A stretch of 64,000 bases of DNA from Megaustenia siamemsis (GCA_032433765.1 JAVIAB010000059.1:56269103-56333102); one strand, 5' to 3'; counted from the stretch's first letter, positions 44,691 to 55,520 are shown. Notes: a model not told the origin generated them from the letters alone. Numbers and translations are program-made.

Positions 44691-46610
44691 GAGAGTTTGT
44701 ATGGCTATGTGGATTGGTACCTCTTGTGTGTTGAGAGTTTGTATGGCTGTGTAGACTTGATACCTCTTGTGTGTTGAGAGTTTGTATGGCTGTGTAGACT
44801 TGATACCTCTTGTGTGTTAAGAGTTTGTATGGCTATGTGGATTGGTACCTCTTGTGTGTGAGAGTTTGTATGGCTGTGTAGACTTGATACCTCTTGTGTG
44901 TTGAGAGTTTGTATGGCTGTGTGGACTTGGTACATCTTGTGTATTAAGAGTTTTTTTATGGCTGTGTAGACTTGGTACCTCTTGTGTGTTAAGAGTACGT
45001 ATGGCTGTGTAGACTTGATACCTCTTGTGTGTTGAGAGTTTGTATGGCTGTGTAGACTTGATACCTCTTGTGTGTTAAGAGTTGTATGGCTATGTGGATT
45101 GGTACCTCTTGTGTGTTGAGAGTTTGTATGGCTGTGTAGACTTGATACATCTCGTGTTTTAAGAGTTTGTATGGCTGTGTGGACTTGGTACATCTTGTGT
45201 ATTAAGAGTTTTTTTTATGGCTGTGTAGACTTGGTACCTCTTGTGTGTTAAGAGTACGTATGGCTGTGTAGACTTGGTACCTCTTGTGTGTTAAGAGTTT
45301 GTATGGCTGTGTAGACTTTGTACATCTTGTGTGTTAAGAGTTTGTATGGCTGTGTAGACTTTGTACATCTTGCGTGTTAAGAGTTTGTATGGCTGTGTAG
45401 ACTTTGTACATCTTGTGTGTTAAGAGCTTGTATGGCTGTGTAGACTTGGTACATCTTGTGTATTAAGAGTTTGTATGACTGTGTGGACTTGGTACATCTT
45501 GTGTGTTAAGAGTTTTTTTTATGGCTGTGTGGACTTGGTACCTCTTGTGTGTTAAGAGTTTGTATGGCTGTGTAGACTTGATACCTCTTGTGTGTTAAGA
45601 GTTTGAATGGCTGTGTAGACTTGGTACATCTTGTGTATAAAGAGTTTTTTTATGGCTGTGTGGACTTGGTACCTCTTGTGTGTTAAGAGTTTGAATGGCT
45701 GTGTAGACTTGGTACATCTTGTGTATTAAGAGTTTTTTTTATGGCTGTGTGGACTTGGTACCTCTTGTGTGTTAAGAGTTTGTATGGATGTGTAGACTTG
45801 GTACCTCTTGTGTGTTAAGAGTTTGTATGGCTGTGTAGACTTGATACCTCTGGTGTGTTAAGAATTTGTATGGCTGTGTAGACTTGGTACATCTTGTGTG
45901 TTAAGAATTTGTATGGCTGTGTGGACTTGGTACCTCTTGTGTGTTAAGAATTTGTATGGCTGTGTAGACTTGGTACCTCTTGTGTGTTAAGAATTTGTAT
46001 GGCTGTGTGGACTTGGTACCTCTTGTGTGTTAAGAGTTTGTATGGCTGTGTGGACTTGGTACCTCTTGTGTGTTAAGAATTTGTATGGCTGTGTGGACTT
46101 GGTACATCTTGTGTGTTAAGAGTTTGTATGGCTGTGTGGACTTGGTACCTCTTGTGTGTTAAGAGTTTGTATGGCTGTGTAGACTTGGTACCTCTTGTGT
46201 GTTAAGAATTTGTATGGCTGTGTAGACTTGGTACATCTTGTGTGATAAGAGTTTTTATGGATGTGTAGACTTGGTACCTCTTGTGTGTTAAGAGTTTGTA
46301 TGGCTCTGTAGACTTGGTACATCTCGTGTGTTAAGAGTTTGTATGGCTGTGTAGACTTGGTATCTCTCGTGTGTTAAGAATTTGTATGGCTGTGTAGACT
46401 TGGTATCTCTCGTGTGTTAAGAGTTTGTATGGCTGTGTAGACTTGGTACATCTTGCGTGTTAAGAGTTTGTATGACTGTGTAGACTTGGTACATCTTGTG
46501 TGTTAAGAGTTTGTATGGCTCTGTAGACTTTGTACATCTTGTGTGTTAAGAGTTTGTATGGCTCTGTAGACTTGGTATCTCTCATGTGTTAAGAGTTTGT
46601 GTGGCTGTGT
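44680..46610. repeat. 43-bp minisatellite expanded from LINE RNase H coding sequence
   Basis: About 44 units containing CTCTTGTGTGTTAAGAGTTT, GTATGGCTGTGTAGACTTGG and TAC. The complement of the unit encodes TAIQTLNTQEVPS in one frame, exactly the sequence that joins the two halves of the LINE-D RNase H (AETMALHTATQTLNT on one side, IQTLNIQEVPSPQIII on the other). As 43 is not a multiple of three, the frame rotates from unit to unit. Confidence 0.95.
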
Positions 46611-46850
46611 GGAGTGCCATTGTCTCTGCTCTAAAATGTATGCATCTTTCTCGGTAGGAAAAGAGTGTATTTCTGTCTTTCCACTTAGATCGGTTATATA
46701 AATGCCCCTGCCTCCCCTCTTTGATACTTCTTGGTACGGATCCATCTGTGAAAACTCGTATCCATGTATCTCTGGTTATCTTTCCTGGAGCATGATGAGT
46801 GTTAGGGCTCTCATTTTGGTCTCGGCTGTTCATTTTTGGAAACTATTCCT
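46600..46850 (-). mobile_element. LINE-D RNase H, N-terminal half
   Basis: The minus strand reads WIRVFTDGSVPRSIKEG with the first catalytic Asp. A frame change then gives GIYITDLSGKTEIHSFPTEK, and another gives FRAETMALHTATQTLNT with the catalytic Glu. Two frameshifts make it a pseudogene. Confidence 0.8.
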
Positions 46851-47480
46851 GAAACATCTAGAATAATTTCGTTTTGTTTGGACCATGGCTCGGGTGTGAG
46901 GACTTCTCGCAGATCTTTGTTTTATTTTGACACATGCGCGTGTTGTCTATTGGTTTCCCTTGCAAGATGATTTGGCCTCTTCCTTAGGACTTTGTTTGTT
47001 CTATCTTGGAATTGTTCTTGCAGTGGCTGATCTGCTAACCTTTAACATTTTTGAAACTGAAAGAGAGTTTTTAATTTGATGGCAATCTAAACAAATAAAA
47101 AGAAGAAACAAGTGCTATGGTGACAGCTTTACGTGGTAAAGGACAAAACAAAAGTCGACGTTTCGGCCAAGTAGGTCTTCTGCTGGAGCAACAAACAACA
47201 ACACACACATATATATAATAAACAAATCTAACTACATGGCGATAATATGCTAGATACTCAAGAAAGGAAATAAAAAAAGGTCACTTCCCTTTATTCCAGA
47301 GCGTGGTCAGCTTCTGAATGAACTAAAATGAGAAAGCGGGATGATCCTTTGTACATCTCACTGAGCAGGCAGCGAGAAGACAGAACAGAAGGGTTCTAAA
47401 ATTATGGGGAAGTGGGTACAAGATATGTATAAAGTGTGCATATCTAACTCTGTGTGTGCATCCCGAACTAATGATAAAAG
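46851..47480. other. Spacer between LINE-D RNase H and RT parts
   Basis: Probably the decayed connection region of LINE-D on the minus strand. I could not recover clear coding homology. Confidence 0.35.
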
Positions 47481-47484
47481 AAAA

Positions 47485-47672
47485 TACTTTTATATATTCT
47501 GCCGTGTGCTAAAGGCTCCTGCTGTTTTCTCCATCTTAATGGCGGGGATGCTTTGCTGCCAGGATTGATCTGAGTACCATGTTTTGGACTTTGTCAAATT
47601 TTCCCAGGTTTGTCTTGGTAACTGTAACCCAGGAGCTTGAGGCATATTCCAAGATGGGTCTGACTGCTTCAC
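47485..47672 (-). mobile_element. LINE-D reverse-transcriptase thumb segment
   Basis: The minus strand gives, across frames, ILEYASSSW, VTVTKTNLGKFDKVQNM-like and LRSILAAKHPRH-like sequence followed by an ATRQNI-type end. This is the usual order after the RT palm in jockey-type LINEs. It is frameshifted. Confidence 0.75.
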
Positions 47673-48205
47673 ACTTGTTTAATGAACAAGATGGGTCTGA
47701 CTGCTTCAGACTTGTTTAATGACCAAGATGGGTCTGACTGCTTCAGACTTGTTTAATGACCAAGATGGGTTTGACTGCTTCAGACTTGTTTAATGAACAC
47801 GGTGGGCCTGACTGCTTCACACTTCTTTAATGACCAAGATGTGTCTGACTGCTTCAGACTTGTTTAATGAACAAGATGGGTCTGACTACTTCACACTTGT
47901 TTAATGAACAAGATGGGTCTGACTGCTTCACACTTGTTTAATGACCAAGATGTGTCTGACTGCTTCAGACTTGTTTAATGAACAAGATGGGTCTGACTAC
48001 TTCACACTTGTTTAATGAACAAGATGTGTCTGACTGCTTCAGACTTGTTTAATGACCAAGATGTGTCTGACTGCGTCAGACTTGTTTAATGAACAAGATG
48101 GGTCTGACTACTTCACACTTGTTTAATGAACAAGATGGGTCTGACTACTTCACACTTGTTTAATGACCAAGATGTGTCTGACTGCTTCAGACTTGTTTAA
48201 TGAAC
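47665..48205. repeat. 37-bp minisatellite expanded from LINE RT coding sequence
   Basis: About 14 units containing CAAGATGGGTCTGACTGCTT, CAGACTTGTTTAATGA and variants (ATGTGTCTG, CTACTTCAC). The complement encodes SLNKCEAVRPIL, which continues into the adjacent LINE-D EYASSSW at the left end and follows KKQFIKQV at the right end. The array is therefore an internal expansion of this LINE. Confidence 0.93.
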
Positions 48206-48345
48206 TGTTTCTTATCTCCCCAGGTTGTACCCGCTGGTTGTTTTCAAGCACGAGCAGTCTCTGGATGGCCTTTACGTGAGCCTTCTCAATATTGGGTTTC
48301 CATGTGAGCCTAACGTGGGCTGTCGAGCTGGGCTGGTGAAAGAAA
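48200..48345 (-). mobile_element. LINE-D reverse-transcriptase segment upstream of the 37-bp array
   Basis: The minus strand encodes RLTWKPNIEKAHVKAIQRLL then, after a frameshift, TTWGDKKQFIKQV, the region before VRPILEYASSSW in jockey-like LINEs. Upstream catalytic sequence is missing. Confidence 0.8.
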
Positions 48346-48366
48346 TAAAATCCTTCAAATGCAAGT

Positions 48367-48530
48367 AAAAGTAGAAAAAAGTAAAGAGCTCCCGTCCCGC
48401 AAATGTGGCGTATAGAGAATATGGTGTTAGTGACCATAAATTGTACAGACCTTCAGCACATGATTTTGGGGGTAATGTGGTCGGTATTACGCCCGTGCTG
48501 CTTTACTTTCTCAGAATTCCAATGCAAGTG
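48367..48530 (-). mobile_element. tRNA-derived SINE S1, 5'-truncated
   Basis: Complement of the S1 body (GGTGTTAGTGACCATAAATT, GTAATGTGGTCGGTATTACG), without the tRNA head. It is flanked by AATGCAAGT at 48358-48366 and 48531-48539, a likely 9-bp target duplication. Confidence 0.88.
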
Positions 48531-48624
48531 CTACAGCAAAATTATCAGAATACAACGAACAAAGTAAAGAACAAATACGTCTATTAGGCAAAATCTAAAT
48601 ACTTCAGAAAGCCGGTTCATGAAA

Positions 48625-48910
48625 AACATAAAACAAATAACTTGAATAGAATATAGTGCTCCCAAAGAACATAAAACAAATAACTTGAATAGAATATAGT
48701 GCTCCCAAAGAACATAAAACAAATAACTTGAATAGAATATAGTGCTCCCAAAGAACATAAAACAATAACTTGAATAGAATATAGTGCTCCCAAAGAACAT
48801 AAAACAATAACTTGAATAGAATATAGTGTTCCTAAAGAACATAAAACAATAACTTATATAGAATATAGTGCTCCCAAAGAACATAAAAGAATAACTTATA
48901 AAGAATATAC
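48625..48910. repeat. 42-43-bp tandem repeat, left part
   Basis: About six to seven units with AAGAACATAAAACAAATAAC, TTGAATAGAATATAGTGCTC and CCA. A matching unit resumes at 49760-49800 beyond a LINE-C copy. Confidence 0.93.
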
Positions 48911-48949
48911 TTGTGTGTATATGAATATCTATAGTCACCAATATAGCGA

Positions 48950-49752
48950 TGGCGAATAGTGGATACCGGTGCCTACGTTATTCAGGGTGACATTATCGTG
49001 TATTGTCTCACTCGACAGGAAATGTTGACAACGGAACTCAGTCATGGTCAATGCGGAGGTCAACGGTCTCATTTAAAATAACACCGATGAGAAAGATGCA
49101 GTCATCTATACAGACGGATCTGTAATACGACACCAAAGGAGATCATGGGCATTTGCAGCACGCTCAGCAGGCAGAATAGTCAAGGAAGACAGTGGTGCAT
49201 ACGTTATGACCACGAGTAGCATGACGATGGAGGTGATGGCAGTGACCAAGGCATTCATCTGGTTAGAGTCACAAGACTACACCCACCCCTGCATACTGAG
49301 TGATTTGATGAGCATTATAAGAAAAGTGGATGCGGGCTCTTTACGCAGGCAATGGGTGGAGTCATTGTAGAAGTCAAAATTACGTAAGGTCACCTTTGTC
49401 TACGTCACAGGACATGTGGGAGTACGGGGAAATGAAAGAGCGGATATGATGGCTAGCAGCGCTATTGTTGAGGACGGTCAACCAATGGATCGACGGACAT
49501 CATCTATGCCTTTCGAGATGTGGGTAGGGCACAGGACTTCGGCAACCATTAATCCACGTCATTCCTTGGATGAAAGAGCTAAGATGGGCACAGCCAGAAA
49601 TGAGAAACTTAGTGGGCGTGTAAGAAGATTTATCAACCAACACAGAACTGGAGTCGTCAGTCGCTGGACACTGCGGGACTTGCTGAGGAGGGGATCTGAG
49701 CACCTATGGACATGTTCGGAGTGCAATAATGATGACCCGCAAATAACGCAAT
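48950..49752 (+). mobile_element. LINE-C 3' fragment inserted in a tandem repeat
   Basis: The plus strand matches LINE-C from ATACCGGTGCCTACGTTATT through GGACATGTGGGAGTACGGGG to TTCGGAGTGCAATAATGATG, ending TAACGCAATG. RNase H is broken by frameshifts. The last 112 codons (GVRGNERADMM...SGRVRRFINQHRTGVV) stay partly open. Confidence 0.88.
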
Positions 49753-49759
49753 GACACTA

Positions 49760-49800
49760 CTTTTTGTGCTCATAAAGAATATAAAACAATAACTTATATT
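49760..49800. repeat. 42-43-bp tandem repeat, right part
   Basis: TGTGCTCATAAAGAATATAA and AACAATAACTTATATTGAAT continue the array at 48625-48910. Confidence 0.8.
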
Positions 49801-50405
49801 GAATTTAATTTTGTCATATTAAAATGACCCAATTGCATTGAGAAGATCACTGCGGACAGTATGGTACCAGGTAGATGTGAGCGTTGAAGGCTGAGATGAG
49901 GTGGGTGCAAGATAACAGTGCTGGGGAGGTCCTTCATGATTGCGGAATTGTGCACGTCTGTCATTTCTACAGACAATAACATCACTGTCATTACCCATCA
50001 CATTACACTGTCGACGGAATAACCACACAAGTTCTATGGTCAGATGATTCCTTCTTTGCTATCTGCTCAAGCTCAAATAATTCGCTGATAGTCCATGATT
50101 CAATTTTGACGATAGGAAATACTTGAGGGCAGTTGTTATTAATTCAGTATTTTAAGAAAATCCTACGAATATGTCAACTTTCAATGAACTGTTCCATTTA
50201 CAGAGATCACAGGTAGCGGTGTAAAAGATCGGTAGAATTAATATGTTCCCGAGACACAATTTACTAAACCAAAGAGCTAATTATTAAACATCATTAAAAT
50301 GTTAGATGGTATACACGTTCTCGCTGTTATTACTTTCATAGTCCAGGCAGATAGGTACACATTTTTGTTTTCAGTTTAGCCGAATGTAGAGATTGAGGTT
50401 GTTGA
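49801..50405. other. Unassigned sequence
   Basis: No gene recognised. Short ORFs only. Confidence 0.35.
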
Positions 50406-50410
50406 CTTAC

Positions 50411-50464
50411 CACCAACTTGGGCATCAATCAACAGTAGTAGGCAACTGCCGCTACCATTGAGAT
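50411..50464 (-). other. Exon-like segment (54 bp) resembling LRR signal exons
   Basis: On the minus strand acceptor GTCGTTTCAG is followed by ATCTCAATGG and the segment ends at a good donor, GTAAGTC. In the phase shared with the LRR signal exons it reads LNGSGSCLLLLIDAQVG, while the ATG frame stops after nine codons. It ends in phase 1, not phase 0, so it could not be joined to an LRR cap exon as the true signal exons are. It could be a 5' non-coding exon of LRR gene 2 or a relic. Confidence 0.35.
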
Positions 50465-51480
50465 CTGAAACGACAGGTTAACTCAACAATATCAACAATA
50501 GTTGGCTACTGACGCTACCATTGAGATATGAAACGACAGGTTAACTCAACAATATCAACAATAGTTGGCTACTGACGCTACCATTGAGATCTGAAACGAC
50601 AGGTTAACCCAACAATATCAACAACAGTAGGCAACTGCCGCTACCATTGAGATCTGAAACGACAGGTTAACCCAACAATATCAACAATAGTAGGCAACTG
50701 CCGCTACCATTGAGATCTGAAACGACAGGTTAACTCAACAATATCAACAATAGTAGGCTACTGACGCTACCATTGAGATCTGAAACGACAGGTTAACCCA
50801 ACAATATCAACAATAGTTGGCTACTGACGCTACCATTGAGATCTGAAACGACAGGTTAACCCAACAATATCAACAACAGTAGGCAACTGCCGCTACCATT
50901 GAGATCTGAAACGACAGGTTAACCCAACAATATCAACAATAGTAGGCAACTGCCGCTACCATTGAGATCTGAAACGACAGGTTAACCCAACAATATCAAC
51001 AATAGTAGGCTACTGACGCTACCATTGAGATCTGAAACGACAGGTTAACCCAACAATATCAACAATAGTAGGCTACTGACGCTACCATTGAGATCTGAAA
51101 CGACAGGTTAACCCAACAATATGAACAGTAGGCTACTGACGCTACCATTGAGATCTGAAACGACAGGTTAACCCAACAATATGAACAGTAGGCTACTGAC
51201 GCTACCATTGAGATCTGAAACGACAGGTTAACCCAACAATATGAACAGTAGGCTACTGACGCTACCATTGAGATCTGAAACGACAGGTTAACCCAACAAT
51301 ATGAACAGTAGGGTACTGACGCTACCATTGAGATCTGAAACGACAGGTTAACCCAACAATATGAACAGTAGGCTACTGACGCTACCATTGAGATCTGAAA
51401 CGACAGGTTGACCTACCAATATGAACAGTAGGCTACTGACACTACCATTGAGATCTGAAACGAAGGTTAACCTACCAATA
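50432..51480. repeat. 60-63-bp minisatellite carrying a splice acceptor in each unit
   Basis: About 17 units containing GACGCTACCATTGAGATCTG, AAACGACAGGTTAACCCAAC and AATATCAACAATAGTAGGC. Left units are 63 bp, right units 60 bp. Read on the minus strand each unit has a pyrimidine-containing CTGTCGTTTCAG followed by ATCTCAATGG. The 60-bp part keeps a 20-residue frame open. Confidence 0.95.
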
Positions 51481-51668
51481 TCCTTCGACATGAATGGTTT
51501 CTAAATATTTCCACAGACGGAGCTAAACACGGTTCTACTATAAATTCACATATATTGCATGCATAAAAAAATGAATGTTATGCATTACATTCTGTAAATT
51601 ACATTCAGAAAATACACCAGATATTACACTTAAACTACACTGAGTTAAATATTATTAATTATTTATAT

Positions 51669-51681
51669 TTGCTATTAATAG
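51669..51681. repeat. Target-site duplication of SINE, left copy
   Basis: TTGCTATTAATAG equals 52328-52340. Confidence 0.9.
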
Positions 51682-52025
51682 TAAAGTAAAGTAAAGTAAA
51701 GTAAAGTAAAGTAAAGTAAAGAAAAGTAAAGTAAAGTAAAGTAAAGTAAAGCAAAGTAAAGTAAAGTAAAGTAAAGAAAAGAAAAGTAAAGTAAAGTAAA
51801 GTAAAGTAAAGAAAAGTAAAGTAAAGTAAAGTAAAGTAAAGTAAAGTAAAGAAAAGTAAAGTAAAGTAAAGTAAAGTAAAGAAAAGTAAAGTAAAGTAAA
51901 GTAAAGTAAAGAAAAGTAAAGTAAAGTAAAGTAAAGTAAAGTAAAGTAAAGTAAAGAAAAGTAAAGTAAAGTAAAGTAAAGTAAAGTAAAGTAAAGTAAA
52001 GTAAAGTAAAGTAAAGCAAAGTACG
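51682..52025. repeat. (GTAAA)n pentanucleotide array, SINE tail
   Basis: About 68 units of GTAAA with GAAAA and GCAAA variants. The complement (TTTAC)n lies at the 3' end of the SINE. The Leu/Tyr/Phe ORFs over it are artefacts. Confidence 0.97.
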
Positions 52026-52327
52026 AGACTTGAATCGGCGTCTTAGCACGCGAGTTTCCAACCATATGAGCATATCCAGAAATGTTCGGAGAATTCTGGA
52101 TAGTGTCGTCTCAAGCATCGAAACTCACGATGCCAGGCAACATTCCTCACCCTCCCAGGGTAATACCCTGGGCCCCATTTCTGCCAACGGCTGGGTCGAC
52201 CGTGGGGGTATTTTTTTTTCCAACCAAGAGTACAATTCACACTGCTCCCAGCGGGAATCGAACACGGGTTGTCCGAACGTCGGTAGTCCAGTCGGGTGGT
52301 TTTCCCAACTTGGCTACCGAGGCCCCC
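51682..52327 (-). mobile_element. SINE with expanded pentanucleotide tail
   Basis: On the minus strand the element starts at 52327 with GGGGGCCTCGGTAGCCAAGT (tRNA-like A-box region). It has a B box GTTCGATTCCCGCTGGG, then a body with a palindromic CCCAGGGTATTACCCTGGG, and ends in (TTTAC)n. A perfect 13-bp target duplication flanks head and tail, so the ~340-bp pentanucleotide array is part of the element. Confidence 0.9.
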
Positions 52328-52340
52328 TTGCTATTAATAG

Positions 52341-53276
52341 CTAATGATGATGATGGTGATGATGATGATTAATAGCTAACTTGTCCTGACGTTAGTTAGA
52401 TTTACAATGAGTACAGTCAGTTCTCTAAGGTGCCTCTAACAACTTCAAGTAAATCCGACTTATCACGTTACAGCTTTCCTGGTATTGACGCCCTATCCAG
52501 TCAGCTGGTCTGCTCAACAAATGATCTTGATGAGCTCCATGGCCCCCGACTTCCCTTGTTGAAGGGCCAACGTTGCCCACAACATACCTTATTTAAGGCT
52601 ATGGAGTATGCTTTGAGTCTGAAACAGTGACAGCGCGTTGTAGTTCCTGCTGTGGCAGCTTCAACATCCATCGTCATGCGTTGGTTGTGATTTCATATAC
52701 ACCAGATCTTATTTGAACTCTTTGCATTGAGCTATACAACACAACTTCAAAACTTCCCGTTACCTATAATGATAGACCAGTCCGTAAAGATGACATGATC
52801 AACTGGTCCTGCATTGTTGTAGAATATAACGTGCCGGTCTTTTTTTAATTATATTTTGTTTTTCTTTCGTAGCTCATTAAATCAAATATTCATACACGAG
52901 ATAGTACAAGAGTTCTAGGTTGCAAATAAGTACCCTACAAGATAAACAAACATATAAATACAGGTCCTCACTGTTGAGATAACAATATTTGAATTCAATT
53001 TTTGAACAATTACTTTAAATATAATGAAACAAACAAATAAAAAGTAAACAAAAAGGTAAAATAGTCAATTTTGAAGAATTAGATTTTTTTAAAAATCCGT
53101 TTAACATTGATACAAGTAGTTATTAGAGTTTTATTTTATATTTCTTTATGTGTAGTTTCATGTCCCAAAAAAATAGAAACATCAAATGCAAACTATTTCT
53201 AAAAAGAGCTTTTGCTAACCAAAACATTACATTTATTGGTAGCATGCATTAAAGTAAACGGATAATAGTTCTCGCT
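52341..53276. other. Intergenic sequence downstream of LRR gene 3
   Basis: Starts with a short (GAT)n patch. The rest is AT-rich. A 66-codon plus-strand ORF (52430-52630) has no recognisable motif. Confidence 0.4.
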
Positions 53277-54548
53277 TTACGATGGGCAATTTGGACTCAG
53301 TTTAGAGAAGAAATCGTAGATACCCATGAGGCCACAGTTGCCTAAAACATAGATCCGTGGCATTAACAGAACCCAGTGTTCTAGGCTCTTCTCCTGGCAA
53401 GTACAGACGAGGGTATCGGTGTCAGTCATGTCCAAGGAATTCAAACTAGTGAGCGAGCTGAAGGCGAGGGGTAGACGTAACAAACGAGTGTCTTGAAGAT
53501 CTAATTCTATCAAATGAACTAGATTTTTAAAAGCCAAATTAGAAATTGTGACAATAGGGTTATGGTTGAGATCAAGATTGGTCATTTTAGAACCAACTGG
53601 GAAACTGTCGTCTGTTAATTCTGTTATTTGATTATAATCTAAATCAACCATCGTTGCTGAATCGGAAAAATCTGAGGCGTGAATCTGTTTGATGGCGTTA
53701 TAAGACAAGAGTAGTTGATACACTAGTTGTAGAGTTGGTAGGACTCGAGGAATAGCCGGAAGGAAGTTGTTGCTGAAATCGATCGATCCAATGGTGGAAG
53801 CCACGGCTCCTGAATATGGATCTGACAATCGGTTAAAAGAAAAATCCAAACTTCCGACATTTCTCAGAAAAGTCACATTAGGTATAGCCATTAACCGGTT
53901 GGAGATGATGTCAAGGTCGGCAAGAGATTCTGCATATGGAAGTATTGCGTTACTTAGAACATTGGGATCTGAGATCAAGTTATTGCTCAACGACAAAGTC
54001 AATATTTTACTATTTGGAGGCAGCCATGACACGTCTATGATTCTGTTCTGTTGCATGTACAATTGCTCTAGAACTTTCAATTTTGAAAGCGCTTTAGGGA
54101 TTTCAGTAAAATTATTAGCGGGCATGGTAAGGATTTTCAAAGTATTGACCATGTTATCAAAAGCGTTGTCAGGAATAGCGGAAATAGAATTTGTAGAAAT
54201 AACAAGATCAGTTAAGTTAGAGAAATAATGAAGCCAGTCTGGCCAGGAAGTGAAACTGACATTGTCTAATGAAAGTGATATCAAAGTTTTGCCAATGTTC
54301 TTCATGGCTCCCTCGTTCCAGTCCTGAACTTTGACGTCCTGTATGTTTAGATCATGGAGGGTTTCTAAATGAAGAAATGCGTCTGGGATTCTTTTGAACA
54401 ACGCCGAGGATATATAGAGGGTCGTCAATGTTGTGGATGAGCCATCAAACGCCGAGTCAGATATTGTTGTGATTGGGTTTTCTTGTAAATATATCCCCAC
54501 CAGGTTTGGGGGCAAACTTCCTGCTGGCACATCTGTGATTGAGTTCAC
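53277..54548 (-). CDS. LRR gene 3, exon 3: LRR domain and C-terminal cap
   Basis: A 1272-bp terminal exon after acceptor GTTTCTTTCCAG, opening with VNSITDVPAGSLPPNLVGIY. LRRs follow (for example LEQLYMQQNRIIDVSWLPPN, VGSLDFSFNRLSDP and SIDFSNNFLPAIPRVL). It ends LVCTCQEKSLEHWVL, GNCGLMGIYDFF and SPNCPS. It is very similar to gene 2 and somewhat less to gene 1. The frame is intact. An ORF that continues upstream to 54632 reads through the intron and is not coding there. The complete product is 483 aa, predicted secreted. Its role is unknown. Immune recognition or another binding role is possible for secreted LRR families but is not shown here. Confidence 0.88.
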   Translation of the reverse strand: MNSITDVPAGSLPPNLVGIYLQENPITTISDSAFDGSSTTLTTLYISSALFKRIPDAFLHLETLHDLNIQDVKVQDWNEGAMKNIGKTLISLSLDNVSFTSWPDWLHYFSNLTDLVISTNSISAIPDNAFDNMVNTLKILTMPANNFTEIPKALSKLKVLEQLYMQQNRIIDVSWLPPNSKILTLSLSNNLISDPNVLSNAILPYAESLADLDIISNRLMAIPNVTFLRNVGSLDFSFNRLSDPYSGAVASTIGSIDFSNNFLPAIPRVLPTLQLVYQLLLSYNAIKQIHASDFSDSATMVDLDYNQITELTDDSFPVGSKMTNLDLNHNPIVTISNLAFKNLVHLIELDLQDTRLLRLPLAFSSLTSLNSLDMTDTDTLVCTCQEKSLEHWVLLMPRIYVLGNCGLMGIYDFFSKLSPNCPS

Positions 54549-54589
54549 CTGGAAAGAAACGATCGAGCAAAGAAAGTAATCGCAAATAA

Positions 54590-55520
54590 TGGTCGTTCTT
54601 GCTATTATAATGTACATGGACTGGTAACTCAAATAATGGTCGTTCTTACTATTATAATGTACAGGGAATGGAAATTCAAATAATGGTCGTTCTTACTATT
54701 ATAATGTACAGGGAATGGTAACTCAAATAATGGTCGTTCTTACTATTATAATGTACATGGACTGGTATTTCAAATAATGGTCGTTCTCACATTATAATGT
54801 ACATGGACTGGTAATTCAAATAATGATCGTTCTCACCATTATAATGTACATGGACTTGTAATTCAAATAATGGTCGTTCTCACATTATAATGTACATGGA
54901 CTTGTAATTCAAATAATGATCGTTCCCACTATTATAATGTACATGGACTGATAATTCAAATAATGATTGTTCTCACTATTATAATGTGCATGGACTGGTA
55001 ATTCAAATAATGATTGTTCTCACATTATAATGTACATGGACTTGAAAACCAAATAATGATTGTTCTCACATTATAATGTACATGGACTGGTAACTCAAAT
55101 AACGGTCGTTTTCACATTATAATGTACATGGACTGGTAATTCAAATAATGATCGTTCTCACCATTATAATGTACATGGACTTGTAATTCAAATAATGATC
55201 GTTCCCACTATTATAATGTACATGGACTGGTAATTCAAATAATGATTGTTCTCACTATTATAATGTGCATGGACTGGTAATTCAAATAATGATCGTTCTC
55301 ACCATTATAATGTACATGGACTGGTAAACCAAATAATGATTGTTCTCACAGTGTAATGTACATAGACTTGTAAACCAAATAATGATTGTTCTCACATTAT
55401 AATGTACATGGACTTGTAAACCAAAAAATGATTGTTCTCACCATTATAATGTACATGGACTGGTAATTCAAATAATGATTGTTCTCACTAATATAATGTA
55501 CATGGATTTGTAATCCAAAT
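54590..55520. repeat. ~46-bp minisatellite in intron 2 of LRR gene 3
   Basis: About 20 units with CAAATAATGATCGTTCTCAC, ATTATAATGTACATGGACTG and GTAATT. The array begins about 40 bp from the acceptor of exon 3. Confidence 0.95.

Noticed and set aside
51655..52118. Leu/Tyr/Phe-rich ORFs of 136-147 codons
   Set aside because: Translation of the (TTTAC)n SINE tail.
54549..54632. Extra N-terminal codons in the long ORF of LRR gene 3
   Set aside because: They read through the acceptor TTTCTTTCCAG into the intron. The paralogues and the cap exon show that coding begins at 54548.
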